A stretch of 41,039 bases of DNA from Akkermansiaceae bacterium (GTDB lineage: Bacteria; Verrucomicrobiota; Verrucomicrobiia; Verrucomicrobiales; Akkermansiaceae): NCBI GenBank assembly GCA_028822695.1, contig JAPKDA010000012.1, positions 1 to 41,039 on the forward strand, written 5' to 3'. The notes beneath the pieces are model-generated. The model did no database searches and was not told the DNA's origin. It worked only from the letters and a program-made list of their open reading frames with translations. Numbering within the stretch: position 1 is the stretch's first letter; every line of letters starts with the position of its first letter. Made by a program: the position numbers and the translations under genes. Below, in pieces: positions 33,676 through 41,039 of this stretch.

Positions 33676-34914
33676 GTGCCAGAACAAAATAAAAACGTCC
33701 GCCGCGCCGCGGTTTCCGCACTCCGCGCCTGGGCCAAAGGCCACGACTACGCAGACACGCTTGTCGAACGTCACGCCACCCGGAACCACCTTTCCAGTTC
33801 AGACCGGGGACTGCTCAATGCGATCCTCCTCGGCGTCCTCCGCAACCGCCGTCTCCTCGACCATTGGATCAATCTCCTCCGCAAAGGAAAACTCGATCAC
33901 GAAACCCGCGATATCCTTCGCGTCGGCATCTGCCAACTTCTCATCCTCGGCATCGCCGATCACGCCGCCGTCAACGAAACGGTGAACTGCGCCCGGGCCC
34001 CCATCCGCGGACTCATCAATGCCGTCCTCCGCCGCGCCATCGCAGCCCGCAAACGATTTGCCAAGGACCTTGGCGATCTCAATCCCGCCGTCCGCTTCTC
34101 CCACCCCGACTGGCTCTACAAACGCTGGCGCAAGGAGTTCGGCGTGGATGCCGCCGACACCCTCATGGCCTGGAACAGCGATCCCGCCCCGACCTTCCTG
34201 CGACTCAATCCCCTGCGTCCCATCGAAGGCGATGCCCCCGGCACCCCGCTCGAAGACTATCCCGGCTTCTTCAAAATCGAAGGCTCCATTCCGCAGAATC
34301 TTCTCGATGGCGGACACGCCTACATCCAGGACCCCGCCACCACCCACGCCGTGGAGCTCCTCGCTCCCCGACCCGGCGAAACGATCCTCGACGCCTGCGC
34401 CGCTCCCGGTGGCAAGGCCGCCCTCATCGCCACCGCGATGGACAACGAAGGCCACCTCCTCTGCACCGACAAGAACGAGAAACGACTCCCCCGCCTCGGC
34501 GACAACCTCTCCAAACTCGGCATCGAGATCAGCGCCACCGCCTCCTTCGACTGGACGCAACCCGCCCCCGATGAATGGCAGCGTAAGTTCAACGCCATCC
34601 TCCTCGACGTCCCCTGCTCCAACACCGGCGTCCTCCGCCGCCGCGTCGATGCCCGATGGAGACTCACCCCCGAGCAAATCGAAGAACTCACCCGCATCCA
34701 GCACCGCATCCTCCAGAACGCCCTCCCCTGCCTCGCTCCCGGCGGACGCATCGTCTACTCCACCTGCTCCATCGAGTCGGCCGAGAACGACCAGCAGGTC
34801 CAGAATTTCCTGAGCGAGAAACCGGCCATGGAAGTCCGTGCCTCCCACCAATCCCTCCCCTTCCGCGAAGGCACCGACGGCGCCTACGCCGCCGCCATCC
34901 ACTTCTCGCCCTAA
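33676..34914 (+). CDS. rsmB: 16S rRNA m5C967 methyltransferase RsmB
   Basis: SAM-dependent methyltransferase modifying C967 of 16S rRNA. 412 residues from a GTG at 33676, 17 bp after ugd; the frame is open farther upstream but only inside ugd. An N-terminal NusB-like helical domain (about 1-135, with DRGLLNAILLGVLRNRRLLDHW) precedes the methyltransferase domain with DACAAPGGKAAL (SAM site), LLDVPCSNTGVLRRR (motif IV Cys) and YSTCSIESAEN (catalytic Cys motif VI). No close Shine-Dalgarno is visible. Confidence 0.93.
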   Translation: MPEQNKNVRRAAVSALRAWAKGHDYADTLVERHATRNHLSSSDRGLLNAILLGVLRNRRLLDHWINLLRKGKLDHETRDILRVGICQLLILGIADHAAVNETVNCARAPIRGLINAVLRRAIAARKRFAKDLGDLNPAVRFSHPDWLYKRWRKEFGVDAADTLMAWNSDPAPTFLRLNPLRPIEGDAPGTPLEDYPGFFKIEGSIPQNLLDGGHAYIQDPATTHAVELLAPRPGETILDACAAPGGKAALIATAMDNEGHLLCTDKNEKRLPRLGDNLSKLGIEISATASFDWTQPAPDEWQRKFNAILLDVPCSNTGVLRRRVDARWRLTPEQIEELTRIQHRILQNALPCLAPGGRIVYSTCSIESAENDQQVQNFLSEKPAMEVRASHQSLPFREGTDGAYAAAIHFSP

Positions 34915-34952
34915 CATTGACGCCCCCTCCCCTCCCCGCTACTCTCCCTTTC

Positions 34953-35090
34953 GTGCGCAGCCTCCTCAGCCTCCTTCTCGCCCTCATCATCCTCCTCATC
35001 TTCGGAGGGGTGGCCTTCTTCCTCTGGAACACCAGCGCCAAGGCCAGCTTCGAGCGCACCGACAAAAAGGAAGCCCCTGCGACGGAGTAG
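34953..35090 (+). CDS. Small single-span membrane protein, 45 residues
   Basis: From a GTG at 34953: VRSLLSLLLALIILLIFG + GVAFFLW is one membrane helix, followed by the charged tail NTSAKASFERTDKKEAPATE. It follows rsmB after 38 bp and may be translated from the same mRNA. No family name known to me; similar short membrane proteins occur in this phylum. There is no strong ribosome binding site. Confidence 0.5.
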   Translation: MRSLLSLLLALIILLIFGGVAFFLWNTSAKASFERTDKKEAPATE

Positions 35091-35125
35091 AGAGGCAGAC
35101 CAATCGTACTGTGTGGAAGATCCCC

Positions 35126-35169
35126 GCACCAACGGTGCTCAACCCGCCAGCCCAGGGCAACGCCCTGGG
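35126..35169. repeat. Twin triloop hairpins (REP-like)
   Basis: GCACC-aac-GGTGC (35126-35138) and CCCAGGGC-aac-GCCCTGGG (35151-35169), 12 bp apart, both with the 3-base loop aac. Same architecture as 8841-8884. Lies between two convergent operons, just before their shared terminator. Confidence 0.55.
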
Positions 35170-35212
35170 AATCCGGTCGACGAGGCCCCCGCGCCCTCCA
35201 CCCACAAAAAAA

Positions 35213-35237
35213 CGCCTTGGGAACGAATCCCAAGGCG
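35213..35237. terminator. Bidirectional intrinsic terminator
   Basis: CGCCTTGGGA (35213-35222) and TCCCAAGGCG (35228-35237) pair over 10 bp around a 5-base loop. On the - strand the stem is followed by a run of seven T (end of pnp); on the + strand by a weaker tttgaagttttt (end of the ugd-rsmB group). Confidence 0.85.
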
Positions 35238-35261
35238 CTTTGAAGTTTTTGTTCGGAAGAG

Positions 35262-37565
35262 TTAGTCGCTCAGCGAGTAGCTCTTCTCTTCGGCAGGAGG
35301 ATCCTGTTTCTCTCCGCGAGGCACGCGACCTCCGCTGCGACGACCACCACCACCGCGGTTGTCATCACCACCACCGCGATTGTCATCACCGCCACGGCCA
35401 CGACCGCCGCCGCCGCCGCCACCGCCGCGACGATCATCATCGCCGCCACCGCTGTCGCCTTCGCTGTCCTTGCTCAGAGCCTTGATGCTCATCTTCACGC
35501 GACCTTTTTCGTCAACCCCGATGCACTCTGCAGTCACCACGTCGCCGGTCTTCACCACGTCTTCCGTGTTGTCAACGCGTCGGTTGGCGAGCTCGGAGAT
35601 GTGAATGAGGCCGTCCTTGCCGGGCAGCACTTCCATGAAGGCACCAAAGGCCATCGTGTTCACGATCTTGCCGGTGTATTCCTTGCCGACTTCGATCTCC
35701 GCGAACATGTTCTCGATCATCTCCTTGGCGCGCTCCAACGACTCCTTCTTCGAAGCGTAGATGTGCACGGTGCCGTCGTCCTCGATGTTGAGGTCGGCGC
35801 CCGACTCGGCCTGAATCGCTTTGATGTTCTTTCCGCCAGGCCCAATAAGCTCACCGATGCGATCAGGATTGATCTTCACGGTCTCGATGCGTGGAGCGTG
35901 TTCGCTCAGGGCACCAGGATCGGTGATCGATGCAGCCATCACTTCCAGCACCTTCGTGCGGGCTTCCTTGGCAATATGCACCGCCTCAGCGAGAATATTG
36001 AGTGGAAGGCCGGGAAGCTTGAGGTCCAACTGGAAGCCGGTAACCCCTTCGCTGGTGCCACAGAGTTTGAAGTCCATGTCGCCGTAGAAGTCCTCACTAC
36101 CGATGATATCGAGCAGGGTCTTGTATTCCTTGATCGATCCGTCGTCGTTCATCTCGGTCACGAGACCAACCGCGATTCCACCCACTGGGCGAATCAACGG
36201 CACGCCGGCGTGCAAGAGGCTCATGGTGCCGGAACAAACCGTCGCCATTGAACTCGAACCGTTCGACTCGAGAACCTCGGAGGTCACACGCATCGCATAC
36301 GGGAAGTCTTCCTCAGCGGGAATCACCGGAGCGATGGAACGCTCGGCAAGTGCACCGTGACCAATCTCGCGGCGGTTCAAACCACCGAAGCGGCCTGTCT
36401 CACCAACCGAGAAGGGCGGGAAGTTGTAGTGGAGGATGAAGCGCTTGCTGTCCTCGCCACCGGCGTAGTTGTCAAAATATTGACGCTCGTCGGCAGGAGC
36501 CAAGGTCGTGGTTCCCAATGCTTGGGTTTCACCCCGTGCAAAGAGAGCCGAACCGTGCACCCGTGGGAGAAGTCCCACTTCACCGTAGAGCTCACGAAGA
36601 TCCCCTGGCGCCCGGCCATCGGCACGGACACCTTTTTCCATGATGCTCAGGCGGAAGGCCTTCTTCTGAATGTATTCGAAGACCTGCTCGATCTCGAAGC
36701 CGGTCGTGTCGGGAGCGCGTTCCTTGATCGCTGCCTCCACTTCGTTGCGGAGGGCACCAACCTTCTTGGCGCGCTCGACCTTGCTGGCCGCGTAGATAGC
36801 GTCCTCGATCCGGTCGCCTGCGATCTCGTAACCGATGGCAAGCAAATCGTCCTTGGCCACCGTCACAGTGTAGTCACGCTTTTCCTTGCCGGCCAACTTG
36901 ACCAACTCTTCCTGGGCCTCGACCAATTGGGTCACGGCCTTCTGGCCAGCCTCGAGAGCTTTGATAAACTCGTCTTCGGGAATTTCGTCGCCCGCACCTT
37001 CAACCATGATCACGTCGGTCTTGTTACCAACGTAAACCAAGTCGAGGTCGCTTCCTTCGCGCTCCTCAAAGGTCGGGTTGATGACAAACTCGCCGTCGAC
37101 CCGGCCAACACGCACAGCACCGATCGGTCCTGCAAACGGGATGTCGGAAACCGCGAGGGCCGCCGAAGCACCGTTCATGGACAAAATGTCCGCGTCGTTG
37201 ACTGCATCCGCACTCAGCATGAGCGCGATGATCTGCGTGTCATAAAGGTAACCTTTCGGGAACAACGGACGCAATGGGCGGTCCGTCATCCGGCAGGTGA
37301 GAATCTCTTTTTCGGTCGGACGTCCTTCACGCTTGAAGTAGCCGCCGGGGAACGTTCCAGCCGCTGAGGCCCGCTCCTTGTATTCCACCGAGAGAGGGAA
37401 CCATGTCTGTCCGTCCCTGATTTTGGTTGCGGAGACCGCGGTCACGAGAACGGTGGTCTCACCACTGCTCACGACTACTGCGCCGTCTGCCAATCGTGCC
37501 AACTTACCAGTTTCTATGGTAATTGGATTTGAGCCAACTTGGCTCGTTACTTTGTGTGTACTCAT
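35262..37565 (-). CDS. pnp: Polynucleotide phosphorylase (PNPase) with Gly/Arg-rich tail
   Basis: Phosphorolytic 3'-5' exoribonuclease, core of the RNA degradosome. 767 residues. Seen: first RNase PH domain (GSNPITIETGKLARLADGAV, LSVEYKERASAAGTFPGG), helical linker, second RNase PH domain (RADGRAPGDLRELYGEVGLLPRVHGSALF, GERS-like GAL + AERSIAPVIP), the KH domain (IGELIGPGGKNIKAIQ) and S1 domain (GKEYTGKIVNTMAFGAFMEVLPGKDGLIHISE). The last ~66 residues are a low-complexity tail of Gly, Arg and Asp with tandem GGDDNRG units, ending KSYSLSD. Such RGG-like tails bind RNA or partners; most PNPases end soon after S1. Upstream is rpsO, the usual partner. Confidence 0.97.
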   Translation of the reverse strand: MSTHKVTSQVGSNPITIETGKLARLADGAVVVSSGETTVLVTAVSATKIRDGQTWFPLSVEYKERASAAGTFPGGYFKREGRPTEKEILTCRMTDRPLRPLFPKGYLYDTQIIALMLSADAVNDADILSMNGASAALAVSDIPFAGPIGAVRVGRVDGEFVINPTFEEREGSDLDLVYVGNKTDVIMVEGAGDEIPEDEFIKALEAGQKAVTQLVEAQEELVKLAGKEKRDYTVTVAKDDLLAIGYEIAGDRIEDAIYAASKVERAKKVGALRNEVEAAIKERAPDTTGFEIEQVFEYIQKKAFRLSIMEKGVRADGRAPGDLRELYGEVGLLPRVHGSALFARGETQALGTTTLAPADERQYFDNYAGGEDSKRFILHYNFPPFSVGETGRFGGLNRREIGHGALAERSIAPVIPAEEDFPYAMRVTSEVLESNGSSSMATVCSGTMSLLHAGVPLIRPVGGIAVGLVTEMNDDGSIKEYKTLLDIIGSEDFYGDMDFKLCGTSEGVTGFQLDLKLPGLPLNILAEAVHIAKEARTKVLEVMAASITDPGALSEHAPRIETVKINPDRIGELIGPGGKNIKAIQAESGADLNIEDDGTVHIYASKKESLERAKEMIENMFAEIEVGKEYTGKIVNTMAFGAFMEVLPGKDGLIHISELANRRVDNTEDVVKTGDVVTAECIGVDEKGRVKMSIKALSKDSEGDSGGGDDDRRGGGGGGGGRGRGGDDNRGGGDDNRGGGGRRSGGRVPRGEKQDPPAEEKSYSLSD

Positions 37566-37694
37566 CTTTTGTTTCTTCTTTTTACGTTCAGTTGGATCTC
37601 CTCTCCTCTATTGGGATCGGGAATCCGGGGTTAGTGCCGTCCGTCCGAACGAAAAATGTGAGGACGAAGCGGCGGGTGATTTGTCGGTTAACAC

Positions 37695-37729
37695 AAAAAG
37701 CGGTCGCGAGTTTCCCCGGACCGCTTTTT
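37695..37729. terminator. Hairpin between rpsO and pnp
   Basis: AAAAAGCGGTC (37695-37705) pairs with GACCGCTTTTT (37719-37729) around a 13-base loop, giving a stem with a T-run after it on the - strand. It can terminate rpsO transcription or be the processing hairpin in front of pnp that is known from other bacteria. 37566-37694 would hold any separate pnp promoter. Confidence 0.75.
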
Positions 37730-37731
37730 CA

Positions 37732-37989
37732 CTACCGTCGCAAGCCAAGTGCCGCGATTGTCTTCTCGTAGCGCTCTCTCGAGTCGCGTTTGAGAAAATC
37801 AAGCAACTTGCGTCTGCGGGCCACCAACGTGAGCAATCCACGCCGGGACGCGAAGTCCTTCTTGTGGATGAGCATGTGGTCGGTCAAATGGAGGATTCTC
37901 GTGGTGAGAAGAGCCGCCTGGTAGTCTGCACTTCCTGTATCCTTGTCGTGGAGTTGGAAGTCCTTCGGTTCGATTGTTTTTTCACTCAT
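37732..37989 (-). CDS. rpsO: 30S ribosomal protein S15
   Basis: Primary 16S rRNA-binding protein of the small subunit platform. 85 residues, slightly shorter than the usual 88-89. Seen: DTGSADYQAALLTTRILHLTDHMLIHKKDFASRRGLLTLVARRRKLLDFLK with the rRNA-binding TGS...H...D and HKKD...SRRGL residues, and the basic end LGLRR. rpsO followed by pnp is a widely conserved pair. Confidence 0.98.
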   Translation of the reverse strand: MSEKTIEPKDFQLHDKDTGSADYQAALLTTRILHLTDHMLIHKKDFASRRGLLTLVARRRKLLDFLKRDSRERYEKTIAALGLRR

Positions 37990-38022
37990 ATTGCTTTCGC
38001 ACGCTTCAGGCCAGCGGAGTTG

Positions 38023-38051
38023 CCGGCCTGCCCTTTATGCGGGGAGGCCGG
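38023..38051 (-). promoter_or_regulatory. Hairpin in the rpsO leader
   Basis: CCGGCCT (38023-38029) and AGGCCGG (38045-38051) form a 7-bp stem with further C/G pairs toward the loop, about 33 bases upstream of the rpsO ATG. S15 represses its own mRNA through leader structures in several phyla, so this may be an autoregulatory element. Confidence 0.35.
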
Positions 38052-38460
38052 GAGGAAATCAGGTTTCGGCGGCAATTCAACCCTCTTTTGGGCCTCGCTC
38101 CCCATCTCAACAGCCGATTTCCCCGGAAATCAGAGCCCTCAAGCCCCAGAGCAGGCTCGAGACCCCCATTTCACAGCCCCCGCCGCCCCCTCCCCCCTGG
38201 GAAGATCTCCTTGCCGCCGCAGCTAGATTCCCCACCAGTCCCGAACCGAATTCTCCCGCTTCTCGCCCTTCTCACCCTCCCGGGCAGCCTCTCCGCCGAC
38301 TCCCTTCACCCCCTCGTCGACTGGATCAAGGCACTCTAACGAGCTCTCGACGCACTCCCCCACCCTCCCGGAGGGGCAACGAACGGTAGCCAGCAGTAAC
38401 ACCACCGGAAACGAAAGCGCCTCAACCAAGCCTCCCGAAGGGATGCGGCACTGTGCCCAC
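38052..38460. other. Intergenic region without a convincing gene
   Basis: C-rich, low-complexity sequence between rpsO and the LOG gene. One + strand frame ends with a signal-peptide-like RILPLLALLTLPGSLSADSLHPLVDWIKAL and a stop at 38339, but it has no start codon of its own; it may be a remnant. An rpsO promoter is expected near 38055-38100 on the - strand but was not identified with confidence. Confidence 0.4.
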
Positions 38461-39576
38461 CTAGCCCACCGGCGGGTGCGCCTTCAGAAACTCGATCACC
38501 TTCTCCCCCGAATTCGTCAGCAACAGCGAGTCCGCATACGCCTTCCCCGCCGCCTGACGACTCAAACAATCGAAGACCCCCGTCTTCTCCCCGAAGTGCT
38601 CCTTCCCAAGGAACGCCATCGGACTGACCACCCCAAAAGTCTGATAGTGATTTTGCGTCGCGTCTTGGAAAACCTCCTGCGTCGTCCCCGCGCTCCCCGG
38701 CGCAAACACAATCCCATGTGCCGCAATGGTCAGCAATCCATCCTCCCGCAGGCTGTTTGAGAAGTATTTGGCGATGTGCACCGAGAACAAATTTCCCGGC
38801 TCGTGACCGTAAAACCATGTCGGCACCGCCAAACTCGCTTGCCCGTGCGGATACATGTCCAATACCTCCTGCGCCGCCTCCATGTAGCCCGGGTCTGTAT
38901 AAACCTCCGAACGCCCCAAGATCAGAAGTGCGCTTTCCATCTCCTTGTTTGAGACATCCGCCAAATAGGCACCCAGATTCGCCGCCTCCATGATCCCCGG
39001 CCCCCCACCTGTCGCCACAAAATATCCATCCCGCGTCAACTGCTGCGCCATCCGCGCCACCTTCCAGTAATAGGGATCCGTCCGCGGAGTCCCATGTCCC
39101 CCCATCAGTCCCACTACTTTCTTCCTCCCCGATCGATCCGTCCTCCCCTCCAGCAAATCATGCATGGCGTCTTCAATGGCATGATCATGCAATCTCTGCG
39201 CCAAGGCATCGATCACACTCGGCCGATCCTTCCCCGCACCCACAAAATAATCGTAGATCTTCTTGTCCACACTCTGATCCACCAAGGGAGTCCACCCCTC
39301 CATCAACTCGGCCCGCGAGTACAAACGTGGCCGATACGGATCAAAGGGCAGATCACTAAAGCCCGGGAACACCATCGCCCCCTTCGCCAACAAATCCGCA
39401 ATCTCCACTCCGTCCGGAAACCCACACCCCAGAAAAATTGCTCCCTCACACTCCACCTCGTCCCAATCCACTCCCAGCTTTCGCAAATCCAAGCCCTGCA
39501 CCACCGCATGCCCCAGCTGACCCTCGCTCCGACAAAGCGCGGCTACCGAATCCAATTCTCTCACATAGCTGCTCAT
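38461..39576 (-). CDS. LOG-family (TIGR00730-like) nucleotide-binding protein
   Basis: 371-residue cytoplasmic protein with a Rossmann-type lysine-decarboxylase-like fold. Seen: KVVGLMGGHGTPRTDPYYWKVA, TGGGPGIMEAANLGAYLADVSN (the GGGxGxM nucleotide site), and FAPGSAGTTQEVFQDATQ, a variant of the PGGxGTxxE motif of this family. It is longer than cytokinin-activating LOG enzymes (~200), with an extra N-terminal ~150-residue domain, so nucleotide 5'-monophosphate hydrolysis is possible but unproven. It overlaps the upstream hpt gene by 4 bp. Confidence 0.8.
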   Translation of the reverse strand: MSSYVRELDSVAALCRSEGQLGHAVVQGLDLRKLGVDWDEVECEGAIFLGCGFPDGVEIADLLAKGAMVFPGFSDLPFDPYRPRLYSRAELMEGWTPLVDQSVDKKIYDYFVGAGKDRPSVIDALAQRLHDHAIEDAMHDLLEGRTDRSGRKKVVGLMGGHGTPRTDPYYWKVARMAQQLTRDGYFVATGGGPGIMEAANLGAYLADVSNKEMESALLILGRSEVYTDPGYMEAAQEVLDMYPHGQASLAVPTWFYGHEPGNLFSVHIAKYFSNSLREDGLLTIAAHGIVFAPGSAGTTQEVFQDATQNHYQTFGVVSPMAFLGKEHFGEKTGVFDCLSRQAAGKAYADSLLLTNSGEKVIEFLKAHPPVG

Positions 39577-40118
39577 AATTCCTCCTTAATGCACTCCTCT
39601 TTCAACACGCCGACATAGGGCAAATTTCGATAAAGCCCCCGATAGTCGAGTCCATACCCTACCACAAACTCATCGCCGATGACAAACCCGGTGTAATCCG
39701 CCTCCACCTCCGTCGCCCGCTCCTTGTCTTTCGACAACAACACACAGCTCCGAACCATCTCCGCCCCTTGCTCCACCAACTTCTTCTTCACCGCAATCAG
39801 AGTCCGACCGGTGTCGAGAATGTCATCAATCACCAAGACCTGTTCACCCGCCACGTCCGGCAACTTGTGATCGAGAAAGTCCACCTGACCGGAACTCTCC
39901 GTCCCCCCATGATAACTCGACACATTCAAGGTCTCGATCTGCAAAGGCACCTGCATCCGCCGCAACAAGTCCGCCGCAAAAACCAAGGCCCCCTTCAGAA
40001 TCACGATCGCCACAAACTCACGCCCCCCGAAGTCCTCCATGACCTTCTCCGCCACCGCATCCAGGCGCTTCTCAATCACCTGCTCATCAACCAGTACCTT
40101 TGCGACGTCATCGTGCAC
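39573..40118 (-). CDS. hpt: Hypoxanthine phosphoribosyltransferase
   Basis: Purine salvage enzyme making IMP/GMP from hypoxanthine/guanine and PRPP. About 181 residues from the GTG at 40118, matching the usual length and start (HDDVAKVLVDEQVIEKRL). ATGs at 40184, 40196 and 40205 would add 22-29 residues without family-like sequence. Seen: VAIVILKGALVFAADLLRR, the PRPP loop VLVIDDILDTGRTL, and the C-terminal FVVGYGLDYRGLYRNLPYVGVL with the base-binding Asp-Tyr. It overlaps the LOG gene as ATGA, suggesting a nucleotide salvage pair. Confidence 0.92.
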   Translation of the reverse strand: MHDDVAKVLVDEQVIEKRLDAVAEKVMEDFGGREFVAIVILKGALVFAADLLRRMQVPLQIETLNVSSYHGGTESSGQVDFLDHKLPDVAGEQVLVIDDILDTGRTLIAVKKKLVEQGAEMVRSCVLLSKDKERATEVEADYTGFVIGDEFVVGYGLDYRGLYRNLPYVGVLKEECIKEEL

Positions 40119-40281
40119 AAGGCCCAGCCTAGCAATATCCTCCCACCTCTTGCAAGCTCCCCACCTCCACACCACTAAAACCATCGGGATGAGCATTGCA
40201 TGCACTTTGTAAGCGCTTCTCGAATTTACTGGCCCTCTTCAACCCCTTTTAGGGCAAGAACCGCCCCAGATAAGCCGTTGA

Positions 40282-40475
40282 GAGGAACCAGGTGAGATCC
40301 GGCTCGTCATCGGGGATCCATTCTTTGATGGCCTCCCAGGGTGGCTCGATGTCGAGGGGGGGGCAATGATGCCGAGTTGCTGCTACTGGCCCGGGTATTG
40401 AAATGCGGGGTGGCGGACCTCTACCCGAAGCGGCTGGAGAATCTGGCGGGGGTGGTCCGGCATGGACGGGGGTAG
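40282..40475 (+). pseudogene. Possible frameshifted gene remnant
   Basis: From 40362 a frame reads NDAELLLLARVLKCGVADLYPKRLENLAGVV and a stop at 40473-40475, like the C-terminus of a helix-turn-helix regulator. The preceding stretch continues plausibly only in a different frame, with the shift at a run of seven G (40357-40363). On the - strand the same region reads WEAIKEWIPDDEPDLTWFLSTAYLGRFLP, so which strand was coding is open. The rest of 40119-40572 holds nothing clear. Confidence 0.2.
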
Positions 40476-40572
40476 GCGGAGGGGGTTGATCGCCCCAATC
40501 GACAAGTCCGAAAGAGACTTGCACGCGATGCCGATTGGCACTTTGGCCCAGTCTCGGGCCAAGTTATGGTGA

Positions 40573-41039
40573 CTAATTTGCCGCTGCCACTTCGACACGG
40601 AAAAAGAGTTGGGCCGGCGGACTGCTACTCGAAATCCATGTGGCCGTCAGCGCTTGGGCGGAGTCTTCAACCTCCCAATCGACTTGGTCTACTGTTACCC
40701 AGTTCGTGAGGTCTGAGCTTAACTTGACTTGGTAAGTCAATGAATCACCCACCTCGCTGGCCGCCCTAGTATACACAAACTGAGGCACCAGCCGAGGTTG
40801 CATCGAGCTTTCCTCAACCCATTGAACTTGGGCAAGGCCCAGCAATTGCAAAGACAGAGTGCTGAAGGTGGAAACGTCACTGTAGCTCGTGCCGGCACTA
40901 TTAGTAGCATAGGCTTTGAAGTGATATTCTGTATCTGCCGCCAACGAAGCAACATCCACTGTGAACGGCCCCATGGTTCCGTCGGCAGTGACTTTGGTCA
41001 CACCGGAGCCACCAATCACCGGATTATTGTTTGTGGAAG
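40573..41039 (-). CDS. C-terminal part of a secreted FN3-like surface protein (partial)
   Basis: Open to the window edge, so the N-terminus lies outside. The first visible residues (VIGGSGVTKVTADGTMGPF, then LAADTEYHFKAYATNSAGTSYSDVSTFST) are the second half of a fibronectin type III-like repeat of bacterial surface proteins. The end (LTYQVKLSSDLTNWVTVDQVDWEV ... LFFRVEVAAAN) resembles the C-terminal beta domain often found in verrucomicrobial secreted proteins, where it begins S.DL.NW. No sorting signal is obvious at the end. Confidence 0.7.
   Translation of the reverse strand, partial: STNNNPVIGGSGVTKVTADGTMGPFTVDVASLAADTEYHFKAYATNSAGTSYSDVSTFSTLSLQLLGLAQVQWVEESSMQPRLVPQFVYTRAASEVGDSLTYQVKLSSDLTNWVTVDQVDWEVEDSAQALTATWISSSSPPAQLFFRVEVAAAN

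Noticed and set aside
33799-34917. 372-codon open frame on the - strand
   Set aside because: Lies opposite rsmB, whose methyltransferase motifs are clear; composition is that of a GC shadow.
35340-35420. Repeats in pnp as a CRISPR or intergenic tandem array
   Set aside because: They are in frame and encode the GGDDNRG units of the PNPase tail.

Overview
The window looks like chromosomal DNA of a verrucomicrobial bacterium, most likely a free-living relative of the Verrucomicrobiaceae/Akkermansiaceae; this is inference from gene content, no rRNA is present. Pointers are a PVC-type propeller/HEAT/cytochrome c secreted protein, a full division and cell wall (dcw) cluster with verrucomicrobial features (divergent FtsZ with a long tail, MurC-MurB fusion, LysM membrane protein between murD and ftsW), meso-diaminopimelate-type MurE, and sulfatase/sialidase-type secreted enzymes.

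Bases 1-5160 are an accessory, mosaic region: a secreted sialidase-like protein, an AraC regulator lacking its N-terminus, a sulfatase cut after about 200 residues, an intact phytanoyl-CoA dioxygenase-like gene of visibly lower GC, intergenic inverted repeats, and the first 59 residues of a secreted protein. An identical 80-bp sequence occurs twice (2052-2131 and 4609-4688), and three of its four borders coincide with points where a gene is cut. The region ends at a tRNA-Ser(CGA) followed by a 13-bp hairpin and a small ORF.

Bases 5161-9848 (+ strand) hold a membrane-protein remnant, the 1086-residue PVC-type cytochrome c protein and a secreted HExxH metallopeptidase.

Bases 9853-30773 (- strand) are the dcw cluster, transcribed right to left: mraZ, rsmH, ftsL, ftsI, murE, murF, mraY, murD, a LysM membrane protein, ftsW, murG, murC-murB, then ddl, ftsQ, ftsA, ftsZ. 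Most junctions overlap by 1-14 bp or are separated by a few bases, implying translational coupling. Together they make UDP-MurNAc-pentapeptide (MurB/C/D/E/F, Ddl), convert it to lipid II (MraY, MurG), polymerise and cross-link it (FtsW, FtsI) and organise the septum (FtsZ, FtsA, FtsQ, FtsL). The block is interrupted once, between murC-murB and ddl, by a DMT-type transporter on the opposite strand, bracketed by a 22-bp direct repeat.

Bases 30774-41039 are housekeeping: dcw promoter region, a secreted protein of unknown function, a 97-residue conserved-looking protein, UDP-glucose dehydrogenase, RsmB, a 45-residue membrane protein, then on the - strand rpsO-pnp (PNPase with a Gly/Arg-rich tail), a hpt-LOG pair, a degraded stretch, and the C-terminal part of a secreted FN3-like protein that runs off the window.

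The most interesting observations are the 80-bp repeat at gene breakpoints, the FtsZ T7-loop substitution, the repeat-bracketed insertion in the dcw cluster, a hairpin covering the rsmH start, and the RGG-like tail on PNPase.
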